Below are positions 33,277 to 43,188 of a stretch of DNA of 64,000 nucleotides, piece after piece. The translations under genes were made by a program, and so were the position numbers. The notes below the pieces were generated by a model, which saw only the letters and a list, made by a program, of their open reading frames with translations, was not told where the DNA came from and searched no databases. Each line of letters opens with the position of its first letter. Position 1 is the first letter of the stretch. Where the stretch lies: positions 62,001 to 126,000 of the forward strand of contig NZ_JABRPK010000006.1 in assembly GCF_013248995.1 (NCBI RefSeq). Direction: 5' to 3'. Source of the DNA: Frigoribacterium sp. VKM Ac-2836 (lineage in GTDB: Bacteria; Actinomycetota; Actinomycetes; Actinomycetales; Microbacteriaceae).

Positions 33277-34605
33277 CTAGAAGTAGGTGATGCCGTGCAG
33301 CGGGCGATCGGGCAGCAACATGGCTCGGAGCTTCTGCACGGCGCCCTTGCGCCGCTCGCGCACGAGGCCCGCGGCGGCCAGCGTGACCGGGTCGAACCCG
33401 CCGAGCCAGAGCGAACCGAGCGTCGCGACGTCGAGCTCGAGGTCGGCCCGGCGCACGGCCGCCTTCTTGACGGTGGCGTCGCCGCCCTCGCTCGTCACCC
33501 GATAGGTGCCGGACGCATGGCCGAGCGCGTCGCCGATGGCGATCGTGACGACGCCGTCGGCCGCCCAGGGACGTGCCTGCAGGGCGGCCACCGGGTCGAG
33601 GACGCGGAACCACAGGTGGTCCTCGTCGTGGCTGATCGTCAGGGCTCGACCGTCGACCAGGGCGTGGGACAGCGGGTCGTGTTGCGGGGCGTTCGAGTAC
33701 CGGACGACCTGGACCAGGTCGACCGCGAGCAGCAGCTGCCAGAGGCCGAGGTAGGCGTCGTCGGTTGCGGCCACGAGGTCGACGACGACGAGGACCTGTG
33801 TGCCCGGGGCACCCGGCCCCCCGCCCGCCGACTCGACCCGGTAGGTGACGTAGCCGTCGACGGTGCCGGTCGCGTCGCGGTGCACGGCGGCCCGGACGCC
33901 GGGGTCGGGGGTGCCGTCGGCGCGCGCCCGACCGAGCGCGTGGTCCCAGGCGCCTTCGTGGCGGTCGATCGAGCCGGGGTTGCGGACGTGGAACCGGGCG
34001 AAGACCTCGGGTGCCACGTCGGCCAGTGACGCGAGGGTGACGAGGTCGGTGCTGCCCTCGGGCTCGCTGAGCAATCCGCCGGCACGCCGCACGTCGACCT
34101 CGATCGTGCGTTCGCGGACCCCCACGCCGAAGCCGAAGCGACGGTAGATCGACGCCTCGCTCGCGGTGAGGGCGGCGACCGGGGTGCCGGCGGCCTTGGC
34201 GCGGGCGAGGTCGTCGGTCATCATGCGGCGGAGGATGCCCTTGCGCCGGTGGGTCGGCTGGACGGTGACGCCGGCGACCAGGTCGGCCTCGACCAGGCGG
34301 CCGCCACCGACGTGCAGGGTCTTGTCGAACGAGGCGAAGGTGGCCACGGGGCGACCTTCGGCGTCGAGCGAGCCGGGCTGGGCCTCGCGACGGTACACGC
34401 CCGTGAGGCGTCGGCCGTCGGCGTCGAGTCGGCGGGCGGCACGGCCGAGGGCGGCCTCGTCGGAGGACGCCTCGTGGAAGCCCATCGACTCGGCGGCGAG
34501 CCAGCCGGCGGTGTCGCCGTCGGCACGGGGCGCCTCGGCAGACGCCTCGGGGTCGAGCGCGGCCGCGAACGTGCGGAGGTCGTAGTCGTCGTCGAGGGTG
34601 GTCAC
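33277..34605 (-). CDS. Eis-like GNAT N-acetyltransferase
   Basis: A 442-residue protein with the Eis architecture: an N-terminal GNAT domain with acetyl-CoA site VTVQPTHRRKGILRRMM near residue 115, a second GNAT-like domain, and a C-terminal SCP2-like region. It ends in ITYF, and Eis proteins use the terminal carboxylate near the active site. Mycobacterial Eis acetylates aminoglycosides and proteins; here the substrate is unknown. GTG 34605 is fixed by a TAGGCT -10 box 6 nt upstream. Confidence 0.85.
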   Translation of the reverse strand: MTTLDDDYDLRTFAAALDPEASAEAPRADGDTAGWLAAESMGFHEASSDEAALGRAARRLDADGRRLTGVYRREAQPGSLDAEGRPVATFASFDKTLHVGGGRLVEADLVAGVTVQPTHRRKGILRRMMTDDLARAKAAGTPVAALTASEASIYRRFGFGVGVRERTIEVDVRRAGGLLSEPEGSTDLVTLASLADVAPEVFARFHVRNPGSIDRHEGAWDHALGRARADGTPDPGVRAAVHRDATGTVDGYVTYRVESAGGGPGAPGTQVLVVVDLVAATDDAYLGLWQLLLAVDLVQVVRYSNAPQHDPLSHALVDGRALTISHDEDHLWFRVLDPVAALQARPWAADGVVTIAIGDALGHASGTYRVTSEGGDATVKKAAVRRADLELDVATLGSLWLGGFDPVTLAAAGLVRERRKGAVQKLRAMLLPDRPLHGITYF

Positions 34606-34611
34606 CCGATC

Positions 34612-34617
34612 AGCCTA
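34612..34617 (-). promoter_or_regulatory. Leaderless -10 box of the Eis-like gene
   Basis: TAGGCT on the minus strand, 6 nt before GTG 34605; it is identical to the hisC box. Confidence 0.55.
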
Positions 34618-34673
34618 CGGAGGACCGCCGACCTTGTCGTCGTCCGCAGGGCGGAGACGTGACGGCCCGGTCG

Positions 34674-36056
34674 TCAGTCGATCGCGCGCTGGACGGCCTT
34701 GACGGGCAGCATGAGCACGAGCCCGGCGAGCAGCACGAGCGCGATGCCGACGATCCCGAACCGGGTGTCGCCCGTGGCGCTGACGAACAGGGTGAAGAGT
34801 CCCGGTGCCAGGAAGCTCACCGCTCGCCCGGTCGTGGCGTAGAGCCCGAAGATCTCGCCCTCGCGGCCCGGCGGCGTGATGCGGGCGAGGAACGACCGGC
34901 TGGCCGACTGGATCGGTCCGACGAACAGGGCCAGGGCCAGGCCGAACACCCAGAAGAGGTTCGTCGCCGTGCCGATGGCGAGCACGGCGAAGGCGGCGGC
35001 GACGAGACCGAACAACGACCCGACGATGATCGCCTTCGCCCCCAGCCGGTCGTCGAGCCAGCCGCCGACGAACGTGCCGACCCCCGCCACCAGGTTGGCC
35101 CCGACGGCGAAGTAGATGACCATGCTCGGCGAGAAGCCGAACACCTGCGCGGCGATGATCGCGCCGAAGGTGAACACGGCGGCGAGGCCGTCGCGGAACA
35201 CCGCGCTCGCGACGAGGAACAGCAGCACCTGACGGTTGGTGCGCCACAGCCTCGCGATGGTGGAGCCGAGGAGGCGGTACGAGCGCCACAGTCCCACCCG
35301 CGCGCGTGCGGCGGTGGCGGGCAGCTCGGGCACCGACAGCAGGACCGGCACGGCGAACACGGCGAACCACACCGCGGCGACGACGATCGCGAGGCGGACG
35401 TCCCACGCGCCTCCCGCCGTTCCCGTCGGGACGCCGAACACGCCCCCACGCCCGGCGACCCCGAAGCTCTGCAGGAACGCGACGAGCAGCAATAGCAACA
35501 GCACGATGCCGCCGACGTAGCCGAGACCCCATCCGAAGCCCGACACCTTGCCGATCGTCTTCGGGGTCGAGACCTGCACGAGCATGGCGTTGTAGTTGAC
35601 GCTCGCGAACTCGAAGAAAAGGTTGCCGACGGCGAGCAGGGCGGCGCCGAAGACGAGGAGGTCGGGCACCGGTGCGACGAACACCATCGCGACCATGGCG
35701 AGCACGACCAGGCCGGTGTTGACGGCGAGCCAGAGCTTGCGTCGGCCCGACCCGTCGCTGCGCTGGCCGAGCACGGGGGCGAGCAGGGCGATCAGCACGC
35801 CCGCGATCGTGAGGGCCGTCGAGATGACGGTCGCGTTGTCCGCCTTCGCGAGCACGAGCGCGGGGTTGCGGGCGTCGTCGCCGGCGGCTGCCACGACGGC
35901 CGGGTCGACGAACGCGCCGCTCGCCAGGTAGGTGCTGAAGACGAACGAGGTGACGACGGCGTTGAAGGCTGCCGAGCCCCAGTCCCAGAGGGCCCACGAG
36001 ACCACGCGGCGGCGCGGGATCGGGTCGGTGTCGGCGAGCGTCTGCGCTGCGGTCAT
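34674..36056 (-). CDS. MFS transporter, UMF1/Atg22-like
   Basis: A 460-residue major-facilitator protein with about 12 hydrophobic segments. The opening RRRVVSWALWDWGSAAFNAV is characteristic of the UMF1 (Atg22-like) family. The cytoplasmic motif GQRSDGSGRRK lies between helices 2 and 3. A longer loop around GGVFGVPTGTAGGAWD is encoded over a GCGCCTCC word. Substrate unknown; efflux of amino acids or small molecules is suggested by the family. I start at ATG 36056, 7 nt after a TAAGTT box, not at the in-frame start 9 nt upstream. Confidence 0.85.
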   Translation of the reverse strand: MTAAQTLADTDPIPRRRVVSWALWDWGSAAFNAVVTSFVFSTYLASGAFVDPAVVAAAGDDARNPALVLAKADNATVISTALTIAGVLIALLAPVLGQRSDGSGRRKLWLAVNTGLVVLAMVAMVFVAPVPDLLVFGAALLAVGNLFFEFASVNYNAMLVQVSTPKTIGKVSGFGWGLGYVGGIVLLLLLLVAFLQSFGVAGRGGVFGVPTGTAGGAWDVRLAIVVAAVWFAVFAVPVLLSVPELPATAARARVGLWRSYRLLGSTIARLWRTNRQVLLFLVASAVFRDGLAAVFTFGAIIAAQVFGFSPSMVIYFAVGANLVAGVGTFVGGWLDDRLGAKAIIVGSLFGLVAAAFAVLAIGTATNLFWVFGLALALFVGPIQSASRSFLARITPPGREGEIFGLYATTGRAVSFLAPGLFTLFVSATGDTRFGIVGIALVLLAGLVLMLPVKAVQRAID

Positions 36057-36063
36057 GGGGGTC

Positions 36064-36069
36064 AACTTA
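36064..36069 (-). promoter_or_regulatory. Leaderless -10 box of the MFS gene
   Basis: TAAGTT on the minus strand, 7 nt before ATG 36056. Confidence 0.55.
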
Positions 36070-36137
36070 GTGGGCGTCCGTGACGGATCGGCGCCGCGCC
36101 TCCTTCGCGGGCCCGGTGCTGCACCCCCCGTCCGGGA

Positions 36138-36158
36138 CTTGAGTCATTCTGGCTCAAC
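36138..36158. promoter_or_regulatory. HAIR box 1 (HspR operator) upstream of dnaK
   Basis: CTTGAGT, a 7-nt spacer, then GCTCAAC. This fits the HspR-associated inverted repeat CTTGAGT-N7-ACTCAAG with two changes. It lies 16 bp upstream of the dnaK -35 element. Confidence 0.8.
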
Positions 36159-36173
36159 TTTCAGCTTCACAGC

Positions 36174-36201
36174 TTGACCTCTGCGTGCTGGTGAGTAAAG
36201 T
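36174..36201 (+). promoter_or_regulatory. dnaK operon promoter
   Basis: -35 TTGACC (36174-36179), a 16-bp spacer and -10 TAAAGT (36196-36201). The -10 runs into HAIR box 2, giving a direct route for HspR repression. Confidence 0.7.
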
Positions 36202-36220
36202 TGAGCCAGGCCGACTCAAG
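36200..36220. promoter_or_regulatory. HAIR box 2 (HspR operator) at the dnaK promoter
   Basis: GTTGAGC, a 7-nt spacer, then ACTCAAG. It overlaps the end of the -10 and the likely transcription start. Confidence 0.82.
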
Positions 36221-36270
36221 GCCGGCCCCCAAGGCTTTCGTCACACCGCACCACGAAGGAGAAATCGCAC

Positions 36271-38151
<1,881 letters not shown>

Positions 38152-38162
38152 AGGCGGTCGGC

Positions 38163-38822
38163 ATGACTGACGAGAACAAGAAGCCCGACGACGAGCCGCG
38201 TCCCGCGACTCCGTCCGAGGACGGTGGCACGGCCGACGTCGTCGACCCCGACGAGCTCATCGACGCCGAGGCACCCGATGTCGAGACCCCGGCCGACGCC
38301 GAGGCCCCGGCCGGGGCCAAGGCCGCGGCAGACGAGATGGCCGATGCACCCCAGGGCACCGAGACGCTCAGCGCCGACGACGAGGCCATCCTCGACGCGG
38401 CGAGTGCCGATCTCGTCGCCGACATGCGTCAAGACATGCTGCGTGCCCAGGCCGAGCTGGTGAACTTCCGGAGGCGCGTCGAGCGTGACCGCGAGGCCAA
38501 CCGCGAGGCCGTGGTCGCCGAGGTCGTCCGCTCGCTCCTGCCGGCGCTCGACGACCTGGCCCGTGCCGAACAGCACGGCGACCTCGCCGAGGGCCCGATG
38601 ACCGTCATCGCGCAGAAGATCCGAGGGGGGCTCGACAAGTTCGGCCTGACGCAGATCGGTGCCAAGGGCGACGTCTTCGACCCCAGCAAGCACGACGCAC
38701 TGGTCCAGCTGCCGAGCGCCGACGTCACGGTCAACACCGTCGCCGACGTCATCGAGCCGGGCTACACGATCGGCGACCGGGTCATCCGGGCCGCCAAGGT
38801 CGCGGTGCACACCCCTCAGTGA
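38163..38822 (+). CDS. grpE: Nucleotide exchange factor GrpE
   Basis: A 219-residue protein. An acidic, disordered N-terminal half (about 1-85) is followed by the coiled-coil core, with the family phrase ELVNFRRRVERDREANRE near residue 98, and by the beta-wing (VFDPSKHDALVQLPS then IEPGYTIGDRVIRAAKV). It releases ADP from DnaK. It follows dnaK by 11 bp. The FRRR codons contain a GGAGGCGC word, here explained by the conserved protein motif. Confidence 0.95.
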   Translation: MTDENKKPDDEPRPATPSEDGGTADVVDPDELIDAEAPDVETPADAEAPAGAKAAADEMADAPQGTETLSADDEAILDAASADLVADMRQDMLRAQAELVNFRRRVERDREANREAVVAEVVRSLLPALDDLARAEQHGDLAEGPMTVIAQKIRGGLDKFGLTQIGAKGDVFDPSKHDALVQLPSADVTVNTVADVIEPGYTIGDRVIRAAKVAVHTPQ

Positions 38823-38883
38823 CACCCCGGTGACGGGCGGCCCACGGTCGCTCGTCACCGCCCCCGCGACGTGAGTCGCGACC

Positions 38884-38916
38884 GGCGGTGGGCTCCTCGA
38901 CGAGGTGCCCACCGCC
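38884..38916 (+). other. Long hairpin between grpE and dnaJ
   Basis: GGCGGTGGGC (38884-38893) pairs perfectly with GCCCACCGCC (38907-38916). The loop itself contains CCTCG / CGAGG pairing, so nearly the whole 33 nt can fold. It lies inside the operon, about 60 nt before the dnaJ start, so it may be a processing or attenuation site and not the operon terminator. Confidence 0.55.
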
Positions 38917-38977
38917 TCCCCCGTTCTCTTCCGGTCGCTGCCAGGCAGCGACCTCCAGTCAAGGAAGGAGGTGCCGC

Positions 38978-39970
38978 ATGGCGAGTCAGGACTGGTTCGA
39001 CAAGGACTTCTACGCCGTCCTCGGTGTCTCCAAAGACGTCACGCCCGCCGAGCTCAAGAAGGTCTACCGCAAGCTCGCCCGCAAGTACCATCCCGACTCC
39101 AACCCGGGCGACGCGGCCAGCGAGGCCCGGTTCAAAGAGATCAGCGAGGCCAACTCGGTGCTCTCCGACCCCGAGCAGCGTCGCGAGTACGACCAGGTGC
39201 GGGCCATGGGAAACGGCGCGCGGTTCACGGCCGGCAGCGGCGGTGCCGGTGCGGGCGGCGGCTTCGAGGACGTCTTCGGCGGCATGTTCAACCAGGGTGG
39301 CCAGCGCACGCAGTTCCGGCAGGGCGGTGGCGGTGGCTTCGACGACATCTTCGGCGGCATGTTCGGTGGTGGCGGCTTCGGTCAGACCAGCGGCGGGTAC
39401 CGCGGCTTCGGTGGGCCTCAGAAGGGCCGTGACATGACGGCGACCACGACCCTCGACTTCCAGACCGCGATCGTCGGCGAGACGATCTCGCTGCAGTCCT
39501 CGAACGGCAAACCGATGAAGGTCCGCATCCCCGCGGGGGTGCACGACGGCCAGAAGATCAAGCTGCGCGGCCGGGGCGAGAAGAGCCCCGACGGCGGCGA
39601 AGCCGGCGACATGGTGCTGACCGTCGCCGTCCGCAAGCACCCCGTGTTCGAACTGGACGGCAAGAACCTTCGGCTCGACGTGCCCGTCACGTTCGCCGAG
39701 GCGACCCTCGGCGCGACCATCGAGGTGCCGACGCTCGGAGGCGACCCGGTGCGACTGCGCGTCGCACCGGGCACCCCCTCGGGACGCGTGCTGCGCGTCA
39801 AGGGGCGCGGCGTGCACGCGAAGGACGGCGTGGGTGACCTGCTCGCCACCGTCCAGGTCGCTGTGCCCGCCCACCTCAACGAGAAGGCGCGCGAGGCCGT
39901 CGAGGCGCTGGCCGCCGCATTGCCGTCCGAGAACCCCCGCGACGACCTGATCGCCCGGGCGCGGGCCTGA
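38978..39970 (+). CDS. dnaJ: DnaJ-family co-chaperone without zinc fingers (type II)
   Basis: A 330-residue J-protein. The J domain (about 8-75) has the HPD tripeptide in KYHPDSNPG. It is followed by a Gly/Phe-rich region (about 85-150) and two C-terminal substrate-binding domains (VRIPAGVHDGQKIKLRGRGE, then VRLRVAPGTPSGRVLRVKG). No CxxCxGxG zinc-finger repeats occur, so this is a CbpA/DnaJ1-like type II protein, common in HspR operons. AAGGAGGTG stands 6 nt before ATG, one of the best ribosome sites in the window. Confidence 0.93.
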   Translation: MASQDWFDKDFYAVLGVSKDVTPAELKKVYRKLARKYHPDSNPGDAASEARFKEISEANSVLSDPEQRREYDQVRAMGNGARFTAGSGGAGAGGGFEDVFGGMFNQGGQRTQFRQGGGGGFDDIFGGMFGGGGFGQTSGGYRGFGGPQKGRDMTATTTLDFQTAIVGETISLQSSNGKPMKVRIPAGVHDGQKIKLRGRGEKSPDGGEAGDMVLTVAVRKHPVFELDGKNLRLDVPVTFAEATLGATIEVPTLGGDPVRLRVAPGTPSGRVLRVKGRGVHAKDGVGDLLATVQVAVPAHLNEKAREAVEALAAALPSENPRDDLIARARA

Positions 39971-40032
39971 CGAGACCGACCCGACCAGCGCCTCCCCGGC
40001 GGCAGGTCACGAGCGACGAGACAGGAGACGAG

Positions 40033-40470
40033 ATGGACCGACCGGACCCCACCCAGTGGCCGATGGACGAGCACTCGCCCCTCTTCGCCATCGCGACGGC
40101 CGCCGAGCTCTCGGGCCTGCACGCGCAGACCCTGCGGCAGTACGACCGGCTCGGCCTGGTCGTACCGCAGCGGACGGCGGGCAAGTCGCGCCGGTACTCG
40201 ATGCGTGACGTCGTGCAGTTGCGCGAGATCGCACGGCTCGGTGGTGAGGGCATCTCGCTCGAGGGCATCAAGCGCATCCTCGAGCTCGAGAACCAGGTCA
40301 CCGCGCTGCAGTCCCGCGTGCGTGAACTCGAACGGGCTCTGGCCGACGAGATGGTCAACCGTCCCGGCGCCCGGATCTTCGCCGCCGGTGAGAGCGGCGT
40401 CGTCCCGCTGCGCCACGGCACCCGTCCGTCCCGTCAGACCTCGGTCGTCGTCTGGCGTCCCCTCCGCTGA
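40033..40470 (+). CDS. hspR: Heat-shock repressor HspR (MerR family)
   Basis: A 145-residue MerR-type regulator. The helix-turn-helix reads FAIATAAELSGLHAQTLRQY, followed by DRLGLVVPQRTAGKSRRYS, the HspR wing. The C-terminal half has a coiled coil (LELENQVTALQSRVRELERA). HspR with DnaK as co-repressor binds HAIR sites, three of which lie in this window. CAGGAG lies about 7 nt before ATG 40033; the internal ATG at residue 11 is a possible alternative start. Confidence 0.95.
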   Translation: MDRPDPTQWPMDEHSPLFAIATAAELSGLHAQTLRQYDRLGLVVPQRTAGKSRRYSMRDVVQLREIARLGGEGISLEGIKRILELENQVTALQSRVRELERALADEMVNRPGARIFAAGESGVVPLRHGTRPSRQTSVVVWRPLR

Positions 40471-40498
40471 CGCGAACGGCCGGCCCCGAGACGTGTCT

Positions 40499-40536
40499 CG
40501 ACGTGCCGCTCACCGTCGGCGGTGGGCGGCACGTCG
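40499..40536. repeat. Palindromic element, degenerate copy 5
   Basis: Arms CGACGTGCCGCTCACC (40499-40514) and GGTGGGCGGCACGTCG (40521-40536) pair with one mismatch around a 6-nt loop. The inner core is shared with copies 1-4, but the outer part has decayed. It lies after hspR. Confidence 0.7.
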
Positions 40537-40557
40537 TGGCTCGTCCCGTCGCCCGGC

Positions 40558-40563
40558 TAGCGT
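40558..40563 (+). promoter_or_regulatory. Leaderless -10 box of the methyltransferase gene
   Basis: TAGCGT, 6 nt before ATG 40570; the same hexamer precedes acs and xthA. Confidence 0.55.
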
Positions 40564-40569
40564 TGCCGG

Positions 40570-41682
40570 ATGATCGACTTCGAGCAGCTGCGCCGGTGGC
40601 CCGACATCGAGGCCCCCGAACTCGTCGCGCACGACGCCACCGACCGTCTGCTGCTCGACACCGCGGACGAGGCGCTCCCCGCCCACCCCGATGCCGTCAC
40701 CGTGATCGGTGACCGCTACGGCGCCCTGACTCTCGGGGTCGCGACCCTGCTGCCCGGTGCGCGCATTCGAGTGCACCAGGACGCCCTCTCGGGCGAACTC
40801 GCGCTCGACGCCAACGCCGAGCGCCTCGGGGTGGTCCCGACGTGGTCGCACCACGGGCTCGACGCGGCCCTGCTCGAGGGCGCCCGGACGGTGCTGCTGC
40901 AGTTGCCCCGAGGGCTCGACGCCCTCGACGAGATCGCCGGCCTCCTCGCCCGACACGCGCACCCCGACGTGCGCGTCTATGCCGGGGGACGCGTCAAGCA
41001 CATGACGCTCACGATGAACGACGTCCTCTCGCGCCATCTCGGCGAGGTGTCCGCCGGCCGAGCCCGCCAGAAGTCGCGGATTCTCACCGCGACGCACCCC
41101 ACACGAGGAGGCGCGCTCGGCTGGCCGCGCACGTCGCGTCACGGCGACGTGGTCGTCGTCGCACACGGTGCGGCGTTCGCGGGCACCTCGATCGACGTCG
41201 GCACCCGAGCGCTGCTGGCCGTCCTCGATCGTGCGGCACATGCGGCTCGCGACGTCGTCGACCTGGGGTGCGGCACGGGAGTGCTCGCCGCTTCTTTCGC
41301 ACTCGCGCGACCGGGGGTGCGGGTGGTCGCGACCGACCAGTCCTGGGCAGCGGTCGAGTCCGCGCAAGCCACGATGCGGGCCACCGGCGTAGCCGATCGT
41401 GTGACGGTGTCGCGCGACGACGCCGGTTCGTCGCTGCCCGAGGCCTCGGCCGACGTCGTGCTGTTGAACCCGCCGTTCCATGTCGGGGCCACGGTGCACA
41501 CGGCGATCTCCCGCAAGCTCTTCGAGGCGGCAGCTCGCCTGCTGCGCCCGGGTGGTGAGCTGTGGTGCGTGTGGAACTCACCGCTCGGTCATCGACCGGT
41601 GCTCGAGCGCGTGGTGGGGGCGACCACCCAGATCGCTCGTGACCCGAGGTTCACGGTCACACGGTCGATCCGTCGGGGCTGA
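40570..41682 (+). CDS. Class I SAM-dependent methyltransferase, RsmC/RlmG-like
   Basis: A 370-residue two-domain methyltransferase. The N-terminal half resembles a degenerate methyltransferase fold (TVIGDRYGALTLG), as in RsmC and RlmG. The C-terminal catalytic half has motif I VVDLGCGTGVLAASFAL (near residue 228) and motif IV LLNPPFH (near residue 300), the NPPF form used by N2-guanine rRNA and N6-adenine enzymes. The linker ATHPTRGGALGWPRTS is encoded over an AGGAGGCGCG word. rRNA guanine-N2 methylation is the most likely role. Start set by a leaderless promoter. Confidence 0.85.
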   Translation: MIDFEQLRRWPDIEAPELVAHDATDRLLLDTADEALPAHPDAVTVIGDRYGALTLGVATLLPGARIRVHQDALSGELALDANAERLGVVPTWSHHGLDAALLEGARTVLLQLPRGLDALDEIAGLLARHAHPDVRVYAGGRVKHMTLTMNDVLSRHLGEVSAGRARQKSRILTATHPTRGGALGWPRTSRHGDVVVVAHGAAFAGTSIDVGTRALLAVLDRAAHAARDVVDLGCGTGVLAASFALARPGVRVVATDQSWAAVESAQATMRATGVADRVTVSRDDAGSSLPEASADVVLLNPPFHVGATVHTAISRKLFEAAARLLRPGGELWCVWNSPLGHRPVLERVVGATTQIARDPRFTVTRSIRRG

Positions 41683-41697
41683 CGAGGCCCCGGCTCG

Positions 41698-42150
41698 TCA
41701 GGGGGCGTCGGCCTCGTCGAGGCGCAGGGAGGCGTCGATGTAGGCGAGCAGCGCCTGCGCGTAGGCGTCTTCGGCGCCGGAGGCGCGGTGCCGGTGGTCC
41801 ATGTCGGCCCCCGTGGGCCGGGTGACCACCTCGTAGACGGTTCCGCCTCCGTCGTCGTCGACGTGTCGGATGAGCCCACGGAACACCGGGCCGAGCAGGT
41901 CGCGCAGCTGATCCTCTCGGGGCAGCCAGAGGCTGTCGTCGGCGGCGACCGAGTCGAGCGCCCACTCGGTGGTGCCGTTGAAGCCGAGCACGGTGCCGGT
42001 GGGGTACTCGTGGGCTTCGATGGTCATCTCGCTGAGCGTGAAGACATCGCCATCGAATCCGGGGGTCTCGATGACGAAGCGGTCGCCGGTGCGGGGTCGC
42101 CAGCGCAATCCGGCGTCGCGCAGGCGGCGGGCGAGGACGTGGTCGAGCAT
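41698..42150 (-). CDS. Conserved actinobacterial hypothetical protein
   Basis: A 150-residue protein with LRDAGLRWRPRTGDRFVIETP at the start, GFNGTTEWALDSVA near residue 58 and WLPREDQLRDLLG near residue 75. I know this pattern from Microbacteriaceae genomes, where it is sometimes labelled pilus assembly protein CpaE; the sequence has no Walker motif, so that name is not supported. ATG 42150 lies 6 nt after CATCAT, a weak leaderless match; GTG 42165 is an alternative start. Convergent with the methyltransferase. Confidence 0.65.
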   Translation of the reverse strand: MLDHVLARRLRDAGLRWRPRTGDRFVIETPGFDGDVFTLSEMTIEAHEYPTGTVLGFNGTTEWALDSVAADDSLWLPREDQLRDLLGPVFRGLIRHVDDDGGGTVYEVVTRPTGADMDHRHRASGAEDAYAQALLAYIDASLRLDEADAP

Positions 42151-42171
42151 CGGCCCATGATGCACCGTCGA

Positions 42172-42203
42172 GGTGGGAACGGCCGTCGTGCGGCCGTCCC
42201 ACC
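42172..42203 (-). terminator. Hairpin after the DUF3060-like pair
   Basis: GGTGGGAACGGCCG (42172-42185) pairs with CGGCCGTCCCACC (42191-42203), with one bulged A and a 5-nt loop, just past the stop at 42211. Confidence 0.6.
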
Positions 42204-42210
42204 CGACGGG

Positions 42211-42660
42211 TCACTCCGCGGCGGGTTCTGCCGCCGCGGTGACGGTGTTGTCCTGGCCTTGATCGTCCACGGTCGGGGCCGGGCCGGCATGAGTGACGGT
42301 GTCGTGGTCGCCGGCAAGTTGCACGCTCTCGACGTCCCGGACCGAGACGGTCACGTCGGTGCCCTCGATGACGAGCGTGCCGACCTCGTCGAGCACGACG
42401 GTTCCGGATGTCCCGACGATCGAGACGAGGTCGCAACTGCTCGTGTCGAGCGGGGGAGCGGCGTCGTCGGTGCTGCCGAGGTCGATCAGCATGAATCCGT
42501 CGTCGCAGGTGCCCACGGTGGCGGCGTCGACGGTGTCGCTGGCCGTCGGGCTGGGCGTCCGATCGGTCTCGGTCGAGGAGCAAGCCGACATCAAGAAGAT
42601 GGCCGCGACGGCGGAGAGGGCTGCGGGGGTCGTACCGCGTCGGAGGAGAACGCTGACCAT
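42211..42660 (-). CDS. Secreted lipoprotein, DUF3060-like (second of pair)
   Basis: A 149-residue lipoprotein. A signal peptide ends in the lipobox FLMSAC, with the lipidated Cys near residue 26. A Ser/Thr/Asp-rich linker leads to a repetitive beta-rich domain (SGTVVLDEVGTLVIEGTDVTVSVRD) ending HDTVTHAGPAPTVDDQGQDN. The pattern of short turns with D-N-TV resembles DUF3060. ATG 42660 shares one base with the stop of the upstream paralogue (TGATG). Function unknown. Confidence 0.7.
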   Translation of the reverse strand: MVSVLLRRGTTPAALSAVAAIFLMSACSSTETDRTPSPTASDTVDAATVGTCDDGFMLIDLGSTDDAAPPLDTSSCDLVSIVGTSGTVVLDEVGTLVIEGTDVTVSVRDVESVQLAGDHDTVTHAGPAPTVDDQGQDNTVTAAAEPAAE

Positions 42661-43100
42661 CAGCGGGCCGTGACGGTGTTGTCGGCGGTTCCGTTGTCGT
42701 TGACGACCGGTTCGGCACCGGTGTGGCTGACGGTGTTGCCGTCGCCGGCGAAGTCGACGGTGCCGACGCTGCCGGCCGTGACGGTGATGCCGGTGCCCTC
42801 GACGACGAGATGGTTGACGTCGGTGAGGGTGACGGTGCCGCCGCTGCCGATGACGTCCACGCTGTCGCACGCCTCGCTGAAGGTGACGTCGGTGGTCTTC
42901 TCGTCGAGGACGACGGAGGCGTTGCCGTCGATGCAGGTCTCGGTGACGAAGGGGCTGGTCGTCGACTCGGCGAGCGGGGTGCTCGAGTCGGACGCGTCGG
43001 GCGTCGTGTCGGAGTTGCTCGTGCAGCCGGCGACGCCGGAGGCGAGGGTTGCGCCGACCAGGGCGGCGAGAGCGGCGGCGCGGAGGCGAGGCGCGTGCAT
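42660..43100 (-). CDS. Secreted lipoprotein, DUF3060-like (first of pair)
   Basis: A 146-residue lipoprotein with lipobox SGVAGC (Cys26) and a Ser/Thr/Asp linker. Its beta-rich domain (GTVTLTDVNHLVVEGTGITV, then GDGNTVSHTGAEPVVND) is plainly homologous to the following protein. The two are tandem paralogues and translationally coupled. They lie directly downstream of the Ig-repeat genes on the same strand, separated by a strong hairpin, so they may form a surface-protein locus. Confidence 0.75.
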   Translation of the reverse strand: MHAPRLRAAALAALVGATLASGVAGCTSNSDTTPDASDSSTPLAESTTSPFVTETCIDGNASVVLDEKTTDVTFSEACDSVDVIGSGGTVTLTDVNHLVVEGTGITVTAGSVGTVDFAGDGNTVSHTGAEPVVNDNGTADNTVTAR

Positions 43101-43130
43101 GGGGAGCCTTTCGGATTGGGGGCGGGGTGG

Positions 43131-43176
43131 GCCGCCGAGCCCGGGTGGGCTGTGTGGTCGTCCCGGGCTCGGCGGC
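43131..43176 (-). terminator. Strong hairpin after Ig-repeat gene 1
   Basis: Perfect 15-bp stem GCCGCCGAGCCCGGG / CCCGGGCTCGGCGGC with a 16-nt loop, 12 bp past the stop. A nearly identical hairpin follows the paralogue at 46025-46066. Confidence 0.75.
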
Positions 43177-43188
43177 GTGGTGGTGGTG

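Noticed and set aside
41698-42150. Pilus assembly protein CpaE
   Set aside because: The name is used in databases for similar proteins, but there is no Walker-type ATPase or receiver domain in this sequence.
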